Shown piece by piece: positions 51,959 through 60,277 of a stretch of 64,000 nt of DNA (the stretch's first letter is position 1; every line of letters begins with the position of its first letter). Location: contig CADCAG010000007.1 of assembly GCA_902799355.1 (NCBI GenBank), positions 1 to 64,000 of the forward strand, written 5' to 3'. Below the pieces are notes generated by a model that saw only the letters and a program-made list of their open reading frames with translations, made no database searches and was not told where the DNA came from. Made by a program: the position numbers and the translations under genes. The DNA comes from an uncultured Bacteroidales bacterium. GTDB lineage: Bacteria; Bacteroidota; Bacteroidia; Bacteroidales; Bacteroidaceae.

Positions 51959-53116
51959 GGATGCAACGGTATAAGCGGTGGTCCATGCCGCCTGAAAGTT
52001 AAAGCCGCCGGTAACGCCGTCGATGTCGAGCACCTCGCCGGCAAAATAAAGACGAGGCACCTGCTTACTCTCTAACGTAGAAGGATTAACTGCTTTTAGC
52101 GAGACACCGCCACAGGTAACAAACTCATCCTTAAAGGGAGCACGACCCGCAATCTGATAAGTATCATTCAGTAGGACGTTGACCAATCGGTTGACGTCTT
52201 TCTTGTTCAATTCCGTCCAACGTATCTGATGCCGCGTATCCAAGGCCTTCTCTACCAGATATGCCCACAGGCGTTGTTGTAATCCAAAAGGATTGTAGGT
52301 CGTCAACAGCTTCTTCGGCTGTGTAGCCACCTGCTCATACAACAACGACGTCATCTCTTGGTCAGTCAAAGACAGCCAACGGATTGTCAACGGGGCCTGA
52401 TAGTTATTCTCTGCCAAATAACGGGCAGCATGACTGGACAGTTTCAAGATGGCAGGACCACTCACGCCCCAATGGGTAATCAGCAGCGGGCCACTGGCGC
52501 GTAGTTTCGTTCCTGGAATCATCGTCTCCACATCTGTCACCACACCCATCAGAGCCTGCAAAGGCTTGTCATGAATGGCAAAAGTAAACAGGGAAGGTAC
52601 AGGGGCCTCTATCTCGTGACCCAGCGCAGCCAACCAGTGCAGTCCTTCGCCTTTGGGCGAGCCACCCGTAGTCACTGCCACATAGTCATAGCCTTTGACA
52701 TCCTCTAACGACTGTACCTTGCAGCCTTTCTGTATGTCAATATGATAGCGGCGAGCCAACGACAGAAAACAATCGATGATGGCATGAGAATCCTGAGCGG
52801 CAGGAAATACACACTGATCGTCCTGCATTACCAATGGTACGCCATGGTCTTCAAACCAACGATAGACATCGCGATAGTCAAAGTTGTTGAATAGACGTTT
52901 CAGCAGACGGTGTCCACGCGGATAGACCTGCGAGAGGTCCGTCACCTCCTCAAAACTGTTGGTACAGTTGCACCGTCCCCCTCCAGAGATTTCCACCTTC
53001 GCCAAGACATGCTGGCTACGTTCAAAGATGGTTACCTGCATGTCGGGCATCATCTCTTTCAGGTTAACAGCCAGGAAGAATCCTGCTGCCCCGCCACCAA
53101 CAACTGCCGTCTTCAT
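51932..53116 (-). CDS. HI0933-family flavoprotein (NAD(P)/FAD-dependent oxidoreductase)
   Basis: A 394-residue cytoplasmic protein. The start at 53116 ('MKTAVVGGGAAGFFLAVNLK') overlaps the rfbD stop as ATGA and begins at the FAD-binding Rossmann loop. 'EISGGGRCNCTNSFEE' (about 47-62) and the C-terminal 'FAGEVLDIDGVTGGFNFQAA' are the family signatures of HI0933/YhiN-type proteins, whose reaction is not known. It ends convergently with the reductase gene, overlapping by 11 bp within a repeat array. Confidence 0.88.
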   Translation of the reverse strand: MKTAVVGGGAAGFFLAVNLKEMMPDMQVTIFERSQHVLAKVEISGGGRCNCTNSFEEVTDLSQVYPRGHRLLKRLFNNFDYRDVYRWFEDHGVPLVMQDDQCVFPAAQDSHAIIDCFLSLARRYHIDIQKGCKVQSLEDVKGYDYVAVTTGGSPKGEGLHWLAALGHEIEAPVPSLFTFAIHDKPLQALMGVVTDVETMIPGTKLRASGPLLITHWGVSGPAILKLSSHAARYLAENNYQAPLTIRWLSLTDQEMTSLLYEQVATQPKKLLTTYNPFGLQQRLWAYLVEKALDTRHQIRWTELNKKDVNRLVNVLLNDTYQIAGRAPFKDEFVTCGGVSLKAVNPSTLESKQVPRLYFAGEVLDIDGVTGGFNFQAAWTTAYTVASAITLTANR

Positions 53117-53961
53117 AGTTTGGCGATACACTCACGCAGCGACTCTTCCCAATAAGGAACCTCAATGCCGTAGGTCTGCTTGATCTTAGTCTTGTCAAGC
53201 ACACTATAGTGCGGGCGAGCAGCAGGAGTGGGATATTCCGAGGTATGCAACGGACGGACATGGCACGAAGTGATGCCAGCAATGCGGTGGATAGCCTTCG
53301 TAAAGTCATACCACGAGATGACACCCTCGTTAGAGAAATGGTAGATGCCAGGTACTACACCTTTATTGATAGCCGTCATAATGACTTGCGCCAAGTCGCG
53401 GGCATAGGTCGGTGTACCTATCTGGTCAAAGATGACGCCCAATTCGGGTTTCTCATTACCCAGACGTATCATCGTCTTCACGAAATTGTTACCAAAGGTG
53501 GAGTAGAGCCATGCTGTACGGATAATCATGGAGCGCTCGCACAACTTCTGTACGTTCAACTCGCCGACGAGCTTGGTCTTGCCATAGACGCTATTAGGAC
53601 AGGTATCTTCCTCCTCGGTATAAGGAGTATGATTGGTACCGTCAAATACATAGTCGGTACTGATCTGTATCATCCAACCACCACGCTGACCAATGGCATG
53701 AGCCAGATAGGCGGGAGCCTCAGCATTCAACTTCGTACACAGCTCTTCATTGTCCTCAGCCTTGTCGACAGCGGTATAGGCAGCACAGTTAACGATACCG
53801 TCAATCTGGTGGTCATTGACAAACTGTTCAATAGCTACCCGGTCGGTAATATCCAACTCAGCGACATCCGTATTAAAATAGGTGTGCTGTGGATTCTCCT
53901 TCTCCAGCAGCTGCATCTCGTTTCCTAACTGGCCATTACAACCTGTTATCAGAATATTCAT
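53113..53961 (-). CDS. rfbD: dTDP-4-dehydrorhamnose reductase
   Basis: A 282-residue NAD(P)H-dependent SDR enzyme that makes dTDP-L-rhamnose for surface polysaccharide. It has 'MNILITGCNGQLGNEMQLL' (Rossmann), 'VNCAAYTAVDKAEDNEELC', 'STDYVFDGTNHTPYTEEED', the catalytic YxxxK in 'SVYGKTKLVGE' and 'TAWLYSTFGNNFVKTM'. The other rml genes are not in the window. It follows DUF4924 by 2 bp. Confidence 0.93.
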   Translation of the reverse strand: MNILITGCNGQLGNEMQLLEKENPQHTYFNTDVAELDITDRVAIEQFVNDHQIDGIVNCAAYTAVDKAEDNEELCTKLNAEAPAYLAHAIGQRGGWMIQISTDYVFDGTNHTPYTEEEDTCPNSVYGKTKLVGELNVQKLCERSMIIRTAWLYSTFGNNFVKTMIRLGNEKPELGVIFDQIGTPTYARDLAQVIMTAINKGVVPGIYHFSNEGVISWYDFTKAIHRIAGITSCHVRPLHTSEYPTPAARPHYSVLDKTKIKQTYGIEVPYWEESLRECIAKL

Positions 53962-53963
53962 GA

Positions 53964-54509
53964 TTATTCAAATTTCAATCCTTCTTCCTTGTCTTTCTTG
54001 TAATAGTCTGAGAGCATGCCGATGAAAGTTGTGATTTCCTTGACGGCAGCCTGCGTCTTATCAGAGACCTCCTTCTGCTGCAAACGAAGCAGCATTGTGC
54101 CATAAAGCGCATTGAAGCAAGTCTCTACCTCGTTCTCCTCCTTGTTGGCACCGTGGTTGCGCAACTCGACGATGAACGGCAACACCTTATAATATGCTGC
54201 ATTATAGAACGGGAACTTCGGCGATGCCAACAGTTGGGCATGCAACTCGGTAAGGGTCTGCATGGTCACCTTGTTAATCTGCAGATGTCCCTGCTGGCGA
54301 CATCCCTCCTGATTCATCATACGTATCAGGTTACCAAACCAGTCGGCCTCATCCTCTTTCTGCTCATCGGTATAGTCAAAGCGTTCGATATACTCCCTAC
54401 GGATGCGCCCTATCGAACAGTCAAAGGCACGAATGGTATCTTCCACCTGCCACATATACAGCAGGTATTCTGCAATATTTGTCTTGCGTAACTCGTTAGC
54501 TATAAACAT
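53964..54509 (-). CDS. DUF4924 protein
   Basis: A 181-residue soluble, mostly helical protein ('MFIANELRKTNIAEYLLYMW', 'DYTDEQKEDEADWFGNLIRM', 'LPFIVELRNHGANKEENEVE'). It fits DUF4924, a Bacteroidota family of unknown function that I recall being next to rfbD and LysE-type genes. No catalytic motif is visible. The gene starts 44 bp after the transporter gene stop, across an octamer array. Confidence 0.75.
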   Translation of the reverse strand: MFIANELRKTNIAEYLLYMWQVEDTIRAFDCSIGRIRREYIERFDYTDEQKEDEADWFGNLIRMMNQEGCRQQGHLQINKVTMQTLTELHAQLLASPKFPFYNAAYYKVLPFIVELRNHGANKEENEVETCFNALYGTMLLRLQQKEVSDKTQAAVKEITTFIGMLSDYYKKDKEEGLKFE

Positions 54510-54519
54510 TGTATCTTGT

Positions 54520-54551
54520 CGTTATTACGTTATAACGTTATCACGTCAAAA
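54520..54551. repeat. 4 x 8-bp array between LysE and DUF4924 genes
   Basis: Units CGTTATTA, CGTTATAA, CGTTATCA, CGTCAAAA fill the gap up to the transporter stop codon. Confidence 0.75.
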
Positions 54552-54553
54552 AG

Positions 54554-55219
54554 TTAAAAGAATCTGAACAGATTCGTCACCGTGCCGAAGAGCGACACGA
54601 AAGAGAAGATGATGACCACCGCACCGATGATACGATTGATGATACGTATGCCCTGGGCATTAAAAATGGTGCGTATCTTGTCCACCAACCACGACAGGCC
54701 ATACCACCACAGCAGTGCGCCGCCCACAATACTGGCAAAACCGATAAACATCTCAAAGGGATGGTCGGGAATGACGAAGGCAAACTGGGCAAACAGTGCC
54801 ATGAACAGGAAGATAATCAACGGATTGGAGAATGTCACCAGGAATGCCGTCCACGTATTATACCAGATAGTACCTCGCTGCATACCCGACTTACGCATAT
54901 TCTTCGTCGGGTCTATACGGTAAGTATAGATACCAAAACCTAACAGCAATGCCGAACCGATAATCTGCAGGTAGAACTTATTCTGGTCGTTATTGACAAA
55001 GTCCATGACGAAAGCCATACCGAAACCCGTAATACCAGCATAGATGATATCACTGACGGCAGCACCTATACCTGTCACAAAACCATACCAGCGTCCTTTG
55101 TTCAGCGTGCGCTGTACACAAAGGATGCCCACTGGTCCCATCGGTGCAGAGGCTACCATGCCTATCAGCATGCCCTTAAACACCAGATCGACTATGTTGA
55201 TATGTAATGGAAATGGCAT
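54554..55219 (-). CDS. LysE-family exporter
   Basis: A 221-residue inner-membrane protein with six helices. The ATG at 55219 is chosen over an upstream TTG that overlaps the promoter. Family signature: 'GMLIGMVASAPMGPVGILCV' (about 13-32) and 'GFVTGIGAAVSDIIYAGITG', with 'TFSNPLIIFLFMALFAQFAF' in the middle. LysE-type proteins export amino acids or related small molecules; the substrate is not predictable. It heads the operon LysE-DUF4924-rfbD-flavoprotein. Confidence 0.85.
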   Translation of the reverse strand: MPFPLHINIVDLVFKGMLIGMVASAPMGPVGILCVQRTLNKGRWYGFVTGIGAAVSDIIYAGITGFGMAFVMDFVNNDQNKFYLQIIGSALLLGFGIYTYRIDPTKNMRKSGMQRGTIWYNTWTAFLVTFSNPLIIFLFMALFAQFAFVIPDHPFEMFIGFASIVGGALLWWYGLSWLVDKIRTIFNAQGIRIINRIIGAVVIIFSFVSLFGTVTNLFRFF

Positions 55220-55228
55220 ATTTGACTG

Positions 55229-55236
55229 CAAAGGTA
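55229..55236 (-). promoter_or_regulatory. Promoter -7 box of the LysE operon
   Basis: TACCTTTG on the minus strand, 10 bp before the ATG. Confidence 0.65.
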
Positions 55237-55310
55237 CAACATATTATTGATATTTGTCATTGCTTTACGTTAAAGGGAGTTAAACAGCGTGAGTTTTATG
55301 AAGAAATGAG

Positions 55311-55318
55311 TATCTTTG
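55311..55318 (+). promoter_or_regulatory. Promoter -7 box for glucokinase
   Basis: TATCTTTG, 42 bp before the start. Upstream (55268-55286) are two copies of a GTTAAAGGG / AGTTAAACA unit resembling the 41755 array. Confidence 0.65.
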
Positions 55319-55359
55319 CAACGTATAATAGCAACAAACAGAAAATATAAAATACTACT

Positions 55360-56343
55360 ATGAACGAGCAGCAAGGAATCAAACCCTACGTCATCGGATT
55401 GGACTTAGGGGGCACCAATGCCGTTTTCGGCATTGTTGACCAGCGTGGCGAGATCAAAGCGACCACAGCCATTAAGACCCAGCAGTACGATACTGCCGAA
55501 GCATTCATTGAAGCATCTGTCAATGCACTTCAGCCAATTATTGATCAGGTGGGAGGCATCGAGAAAATCAGGTCAATGGGTGTCGGTGCGCCAAACGGCA
55601 ACTACTACAATGGCACCATAGAGATAGCTCCTAACATCAAGTGGGCACACGACTGTGTAGTACCTCTGGGCAAGATGTTCAGCGACAAGCTAAACGGCAT
55701 CCCCGTAGCAGTCACCAACGATGCTAACGCAGCAGCCATCGGTGAGATGGTCTATGGTGTGGCCCGTGGTATGAAGAACTTCATCGTCATCACGCTGGGA
55801 ACAGGTGTCGGTTCTGGCATTGTTGTCAATGGTCAGCTAGTTTATGGTTCCGACGGCTTTGCAGGAGAGTTGGGACATGTCACGATGGTTCGCGGTGAAG
55901 AAGGTCGCATGTGTGGCTGTGGACGTAAGGGTTGTCTCGAGACCTATTGCTCTGCAACAGGTGTTGCTCGCACAGCCCGTGAGTTGCTCGACAAGACCAG
56001 TCGTCCGTCATTGTTGCGTGACATCAAGCCTGACGACATCACCTCTCTCGACGTGTCTATCGCTGCCGGCAAGGGCGACGAGCTGGCAAAGGAGATTTAC
56101 GAGTTCACGGGTAAGATGCTGGGTGAAGCATGTGCTGACTTCGCCACATTCTGTTCCCCAGAGGCTTTCATCTTCTTTGGCGGCATGACCAAGGCTGGTG
56201 ACTTGATCATGGAGCCTATCCGTCGTGCCTATGACAAGCATGTGATGGGCATCTACAAAGGTAAAGCTCAGTTCCTGGTAAGTGGACTCGACGGTGCATC
56301 AGCTGCCGTACTGGGTGCATCAGCTATTGGCTGGGAAGTTTAA
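55360..56343 (+). CDS. glk: ROK-family glucokinase
   Basis: A 327-residue cytoplasmic hexokinase of the ROK family. All kinase motifs are intact: phosphate loop 'GLDLGGTNAVFGIVD' (about 12-26), catalytic Asp in 'AVTNDANAAAIGEMVYG' (about 115-131), 'ITLGTGVGSGIVVNG' and the zinc site 'CGCGRKGCLETYCS'. This makes it a useful reference for the two altered ROK proteins at 8520-10496. It is monocistronic. Confidence 0.9.
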   Translation: MNEQQGIKPYVIGLDLGGTNAVFGIVDQRGEIKATTAIKTQQYDTAEAFIEASVNALQPIIDQVGGIEKIRSMGVGAPNGNYYNGTIEIAPNIKWAHDCVVPLGKMFSDKLNGIPVAVTNDANAAAIGEMVYGVARGMKNFIVITLGTGVGSGIVVNGQLVYGSDGFAGELGHVTMVRGEEGRMCGCGRKGCLETYCSATGVARTARELLDKTSRPSLLRDIKPDDITSLDVSIAAGKGDELAKEIYEFTGKMLGEACADFATFCSPEAFIFFGGMTKAGDLIMEPIRRAYDKHVMGIYKGKAQFLVSGLDGASAAVLGASAIGWEV

Positions 56344-56348
56344 GTAAT

Positions 56349-56405
56349 ACATATTTATAGAAAAGAGGTTGGTGCAGGACGCTACCAACCTCACTATAAA
56401 TATGT
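56349..56405. terminator. Long two-part hairpin after glucokinase
   Basis: An outer 12-bp stem (ACATATTTATAG 56349-56360 with CTATAAATATGT 56394-56405) encloses an inner 9-bp stem (GAGGTTGGT with ACCAACCTC). Both are perfect. There is no T tract, so it may protect the mRNA end or act as a terminator. Confidence 0.75.
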
Positions 56406-56472
56406 GATAAGTGTCGCGGCAAATGCCTACGTAAGGCTTATCGGGGGCAAATATAGGCAATAATCAGATAAA

Positions 56473-57390
56473 ATGCAAATTTTTCGGCTATTTTTTTCGT
56501 TTTTTCTGTTTTTCGCCCTAGTAAGTTGCGAAAAAGAGCTGGCCAGTGACCAGCAATCAGTCAACAATTCTGAGGAATTGACTGACGACATCAAAAAGAG
56601 TGCATTGACTGTTGCCGAAGCCATGAATGTGGAGCCTGGCTACTGGATAACAGTAAAGGGTTACATCGTTGCTGCAGCAGAGAGCAGCATCAAAAATGCC
56701 GATTTCCGTGCTCCTTTTGCAGGTAAGACAGCCATTTTGTTAGCCGATGAACCTGCCGACGGCTCAGACGACCAGTATTTCGATGACCTCATGCCCATCT
56801 CACTGTCTGATGCAACCAAGGGTATCAGTGCCAGTTTCAACCTTCAGGAGAATGCCACCCGCTGGAATAACTTCGTCTATATCCATGGTATCCGCAAACA
56901 GTATATGAGTGCTCCAGGCATCAAGGAAGTGAAAAACATCTGGATTGGTGACCCTGATGAACAACCTGACCCAACAGTAGTCCCTGACGATAATGGCAAT
57001 GACAATCCTGATGATCCCGATAATCCTGTTATTGATGATGGTGACGACAGCGATGCGCTGACTATCGCTGAAGCCATCGATGCACTGTGGGACCAGAAGA
57101 TTTGGGTCAAAGGCTACATTGTAGGAACAACAAGAGTGAACTTGGCCAACACTAAGTTCGATGGCATCCTTGAGAATTTCACTGCCATCGTACTTGCCGA
57201 TGAGCCTGGCACTACTCAGAAAGAGTTGCTGTTCCCTGTAGGTTTAGAAACAGAAGATCGTCAAAAGCTGGCTCAGTACGGAGATAATCTCATCAATATG
57301 AAAGTGAAGGTTCTGGGCATGAAAGGACAAAAAGGATATATGGGGCAGGCAGGTTTCAAAACTGCCGGTGCTGTTATCATTATCGAATAA
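56473..57390 (+). CDS. DUF6359-type lipoprotein with two repeats
   Basis: A 305-residue lipoprotein (lipobox 'ALVSCEK', Cys about 17). Two related domains (about 45-160 and 195-305) each begin with 'LTVAEAMNVEPGYWITVKGY' or 'LTIAEAIDALWDQKIWVKGY' and contain 'AILLADEP' or 'AIVLADEP'; this is the DUF6359 pattern, probably OB-fold-like. An Asp/Pro/Asn-rich linker (about 161-193) joins them. It is probably surface-exposed; function unknown. No TAnnTTTG box was seen just upstream. Confidence 0.75.
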   Translation: MQIFRLFFSFFLFFALVSCEKELASDQQSVNNSEELTDDIKKSALTVAEAMNVEPGYWITVKGYIVAAAESSIKNADFRAPFAGKTAILLADEPADGSDDQYFDDLMPISLSDATKGISASFNLQENATRWNNFVYIHGIRKQYMSAPGIKEVKNIWIGDPDEQPDPTVVPDDNGNDNPDDPDNPVIDDGDDSDALTIAEAIDALWDQKIWVKGYIVGTTRVNLANTKFDGILENFTAIVLADEPGTTQKELLFPVGLETEDRQKLAQYGDNLINMKVKVLGMKGQKGYMGQAGFKTAGAVIIIE

Positions 57391-57456
57391 AACACTGTCA
57401 ATTTGTCGGCAAAAACAAACTTTTTCTTGCAATTTACAAAATTTTCTACTTAAAAA

Positions 57457-57488
57457 TTTGCATAATAGAAATATTGTGTGTACTTTTG
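57457..57488 (+). promoter_or_regulatory. trp operon promoter
   Basis: TTTG (57457-57460) and TACTTTTG (57481-57488) are 20 bp apart, matching the Bacteroidota consensus. The leader-peptide ATG is 25 bp downstream. Confidence 0.8.
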
Positions 57489-57512
57489 CCACCGAAAAGA
57501 TATAAGAAGACA

Positions 57513-57566
57513 ATGAAACAGTCAATGAACAATACATATTGGTGGCGCATCTCGAGATTCAACTAG
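57513..57566 (+). CDS. trpL: trp leader peptide, 17 aa with Trp-Trp
   Basis: The frame reads M-K-Q-S-M-N-N-T-Y-W-W-R-I-S-R-F-N-stop. Two consecutive TGG codons (57540-57545) in a 17-codon frame between the trp promoter and a terminator hairpin are the signature of ribosome-mediated attenuation. The peptide itself has no expected function. Stalling at the Trp codons when charged tRNA-Trp is scarce would change folding downstream. Confidence 0.88.
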   Translation: MKQSMNNTYWWRISRFN

Positions 57567-57607
57567 TCGCGAGGTACGTAGCCGTATGGTATAGTTTATA
57601 GAAATAC

Positions 57608-57650
57608 AAAGAGGCTCGTCGTTAACGCGACGGGCCTCTTTCCTGTTTAG
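57608..57650 (+). terminator. trp attenuator hairpin
   Basis: AAAGAGGCTCGTCG (57608-57621) pairs over all 14 bases with CGACGGGCCTCTTT (57628-57641), one G-U, around TTAACG; the tail is only moderately T-rich. An alternative pairing GTCGCG (57566-57571) with CGCGAC (57626-57631) would break the 3' arm, and GCGAG (57569-57573) can pair with CTCGT in the 5' arm. These are candidate antiterminator contacts. Confidence 0.82.
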
Positions 57651-57675
57651 TAAACCAACAAAAAACAACAAATAT

Positions 57676-58878
57676 ATGAGTTACTTAGTAGATGACAAAG
57701 GATTTTACGGAGCATTCGGCGGTGCTTATGTACCGGAGATTCTCTATGCTACGGTAAAGAAATTACAGCAGGAGTACCTGCCTATCATCGAGTCGGCAGA
57801 GTTCCAAAAGGAATACATGCAGCTGTTACGCGACTATGTCGGCAGACCGTCGCCTCTGTACTATGCCCGTCGTATGAGCGAGAAGTATGGCTGTCAGCTG
57901 TATCTGAAGCGTGAGGACCTGAACCATACCGGAGCGCACAAGATCAACAACACCATCGGTCAGATTCTGCTGGCTAAGAAGATGGGCAAGAAGCGTATCA
58001 TCGCGGAGACGGGTGCCGGACAGCACGGTGTGGCTACTGCAACCGTCTGCGCACTGATGGATATGCCCTGCGTAGTCTATCAGGGAGCTTTGGATGTGGA
58101 GCGCCAACACGTCAATGTAGAGCGTATGAAGATGCTGGGTGCTGAGGTACGTCCCGTCAAGACAGGCAACTGGACACTGAAAGATGCCACCAATGAGGCT
58201 ATCCGTGATTGGTGCTGTCATCCTGCTGACACCTTTTATATAATAGGTAGCACCGTAGGTCCTCACCCCTACCCTGACATGGTGGCCCGTCTGCAGAGCA
58301 TCATCTCTAAGGAAATCAAGGAACAGCTACAGGAGAAGATCGGCCGCGACTATCCCGACATCCTGATGGCATGTGTCGGCGGTGGCTCTAATGCCGCTGG
58401 TACCATCTATCACTATATCGATGACGAGCGCGTAAAGATCGTCTTGGCAGAGGCTGGTGGCAAAGGTGCTGACACAGGACATACCGCCGCAACCATCCAT
58501 GCCGGACGCTTAGGTATCCTGCACGGTGCCAAGACGTTGGTCATGCAGACCCCAGACGGTCAGATTGTGGAGGCTGAGAGTATCTCTGCAGGTCTTGACT
58601 ACCCAGGCATCGGTCCTATGCATGCCAATCTGGCCAGTCAGCACCGTGCCACCGTCTACAGCATCAACGATGACGAAGCCATCCGTGGTGCCTATGAGCT
58701 AACCCGTCTGGAGGGTATCATCCCAGCCTTGGAGAGTGCCCATGCTATCGCTGCACTGGAAAAGATGTCGTTCAAGAAAGACGACGTAGTAGTACTCACC
58801 GTCAGCGGCCGTGGCGACAAGGACGTTGAAACCTATCTGAATAACAAAGACTTAGCAGGAGAATATGGAAACTTTTAA
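57676..58878 (+). CDS. trpB: Tryptophan synthase beta chain
   Basis: A 400-residue PLP enzyme that joins indole and serine. The catalytic Lys is in 'LNHTGAHKINNTIGQILLAK' (about 80-99), the phosphate-binding loop in 'GGGSNAAGTIYH' (about 236-247), and the C-terminal 'LTVSGRGDKDVETYL' is typical of TrpB1. It is the first structural gene of the operon, as usual in Bacteroidota. Its end overlaps trpE by 14 bp. Confidence 0.96.
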   Translation: MSYLVDDKGFYGAFGGAYVPEILYATVKKLQQEYLPIIESAEFQKEYMQLLRDYVGRPSPLYYARRMSEKYGCQLYLKREDLNHTGAHKINNTIGQILLAKKMGKKRIIAETGAGQHGVATATVCALMDMPCVVYQGALDVERQHVNVERMKMLGAEVRPVKTGNWTLKDATNEAIRDWCCHPADTFYIIGSTVGPHPYPDMVARLQSIISKEIKEQLQEKIGRDYPDILMACVGGGSNAAGTIYHYIDDERVKIVLAEAGGKGADTGHTAATIHAGRLGILHGAKTLVMQTPDGQIVEAESISAGLDYPGIGPMHANLASQHRATVYSINDDEAIRGAYELTRLEGIIPALESAHAIAALEKMSFKKDDVVVLTVSGRGDKDVETYLNNKDLAGEYGNF

Positions 58879-60277
58879 GTATACTACCAACAGCAAGACC
58901 ATTCTCGCTGACCTCTACACACCAGTAGGCGTATATATGCGACTGCGCGACCTCTATCCGCAGAGTGCACTGATGGAGAGTTCCGACTATCACGATGCCA
59001 ACAACTCACACTCATTCATCGGCATCAACCCCATCGCCAGCGTAGCCATCGGTCATGGTATGGTGTCCATCGGTTTCCCCGATGGAACCACTGAACGTAA
59101 GCCCTTGAGTAAGGATTTCGGTTCTGCCGAAGCCATCCACGCCCTTATCGACCGCATTGAGGTAACGGGTAACGACGCTGCTGTCTGCGGACTCTTCGGC
59201 TACACCTCATTCAATGCTATACGCTACTTCGAGAATATCGACGTCAAGGATGAGACGCAGGCCAAGAACGATGCCCCCGACGTGCTCTATATATTATATA
59301 AGGTGGTCATCGTCTTTGACCATCATAACAACACACTGAAAATAGTAAGCTTAGCCCCCTTCAACCTCTCCCAAGAGGGTGAGGCTAATATCGAGGCTGT
59401 CATCAAGGCCATGAACAAGGCTAACGTGAAAGCTTACGACTTCCATCCTGTAGGTGATGTCCGTTCTACGCTGACTGACGACGAGCACAGAGAGAATATC
59501 CGTCGGGGTATTGCCCACTGTCTGCGTGGTGACGTCTTCCAGATAGTTCTCAGCCGTCGTTTCATCCAACAGTATGAGGGTGACGACTTCAAACTCTACC
59601 GTGCCCTGCGCAGCATCAATCCCTCACCCTACCTGTTCTATTTTGACTTCGGCGGCTTCCGCATCTTCGGCTCAAGTCCAGAGACGCACTGCCGTATCGA
59701 AGGTCGCAAGGCCTATATCGACCCTATTGCCGGTACCACCAAGCGTACTGGCGATGCAGAGGCCGACCGCAGAGGTGCCGAGTATCTGCGCAACGACCCA
59801 AAGGAGAATGCCGAGCACGTGATGTTGGTAGACCTTGCTCGTAACGACCTGTCAAGGAACTGTCATGGTGTGAAGGTTGACTTCTACAAAGACCTGCAGT
59901 ACTATTCGCATGTCATTCACCTGGTCTCCAGAGTGTCAGGCATCTTAGATGCCGGTGCCGATCCTATCAAGGCCTTCATCGACACCTTCCCAGCCGGCAC
60001 ACTGAGTGGTGCCCCAAAGGTTCGTGCCATGCAGCTCATCAGCGAGTACGAGCCACACAACCGTGGTGCCTACGGTGGTTGCATCGGCATCATCGGTCTA
60101 GATGGTTCGCTGAACCAAGCCATCACCATCCGTACCTTCGTCTCTCGCAATGGCGAGTTATGGTTCCAGGCTGGCGGCGGCATCGTTGCCAAGAGTGATG
60201 TAGAATACGAGCTACAGGAAGTAAACAACAAACTGGGTGCCTTACGTAAGGCCATTGAAAAAGCTGAAGCATTATGA
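58865..60277 (+). CDS. trpE: Anthranilate synthase component I
   Basis: A 470-residue enzyme that converts chorismate to anthranilate with TrpG. The regulatory N-terminus has 'SALMESSDYHDANNSHSFIG', whose LLES-type motif binds feedback Trp. The catalytic part shows 'FQIVLSRRFIQQYEGDDF', 'PSPYLFYFDFGGFRIFGSSP', 'DPIAGTTKRTGDAEADRRGA' and 'FPAGTLSGAPKVRAMQLISE'. Residues about 162-175 ('LAPFNLSQEGEAN') come from a palindromic repeat that seems to have been inserted in the linker between the two parts. The stop overlaps the trpG start as ATGA. Confidence 0.95.
   Translation: METFKYTTNSKTILADLYTPVGVYMRLRDLYPQSALMESSDYHDANNSHSFIGINPIASVAIGHGMVSIGFPDGTTERKPLSKDFGSAEAIHALIDRIEVTGNDAAVCGLFGYTSFNAIRYFENIDVKDETQAKNDAPDVLYILYKVVIVFDHHNNTLKIVSLAPFNLSQEGEANIEAVIKAMNKANVKAYDFHPVGDVRSTLTDDEHRENIRRGIAHCLRGDVFQIVLSRRFIQQYEGDDFKLYRALRSINPSPYLFYFDFGGFRIFGSSPETHCRIEGRKAYIDPIAGTTKRTGDAEADRRGAEYLRNDPKENAEHVMLVDLARNDLSRNCHGVKVDFYKDLQYYSHVIHLVSRVSGILDAGADPIKAFIDTFPAGTLSGAPKVRAMQLISEYEPHNRGAYGGCIGIIGLDGSLNQAITIRTFVSRNGELWFQAGGGIVAKSDVEYELQEVNNKLGALRKAIEKAEAL
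59351..59390. repeat. REP-like palindromic repeat within trpE
   Basis: CCTCT-CCCA-AGAGG (59365-59378) in a C-rich then G-rich context (AGCCCCCTTCAACC ... GTGAGGCT). The base composition differs from the rest of trpE. Confidence 0.5.

Noticed and set aside
57391-57675. T-box or Trp riboswitch upstream of trpB
   Set aside because: No T-box sequence or specifier-loop arrangement was found; the Trp-Trp leader peptide and hairpin explain the region better.
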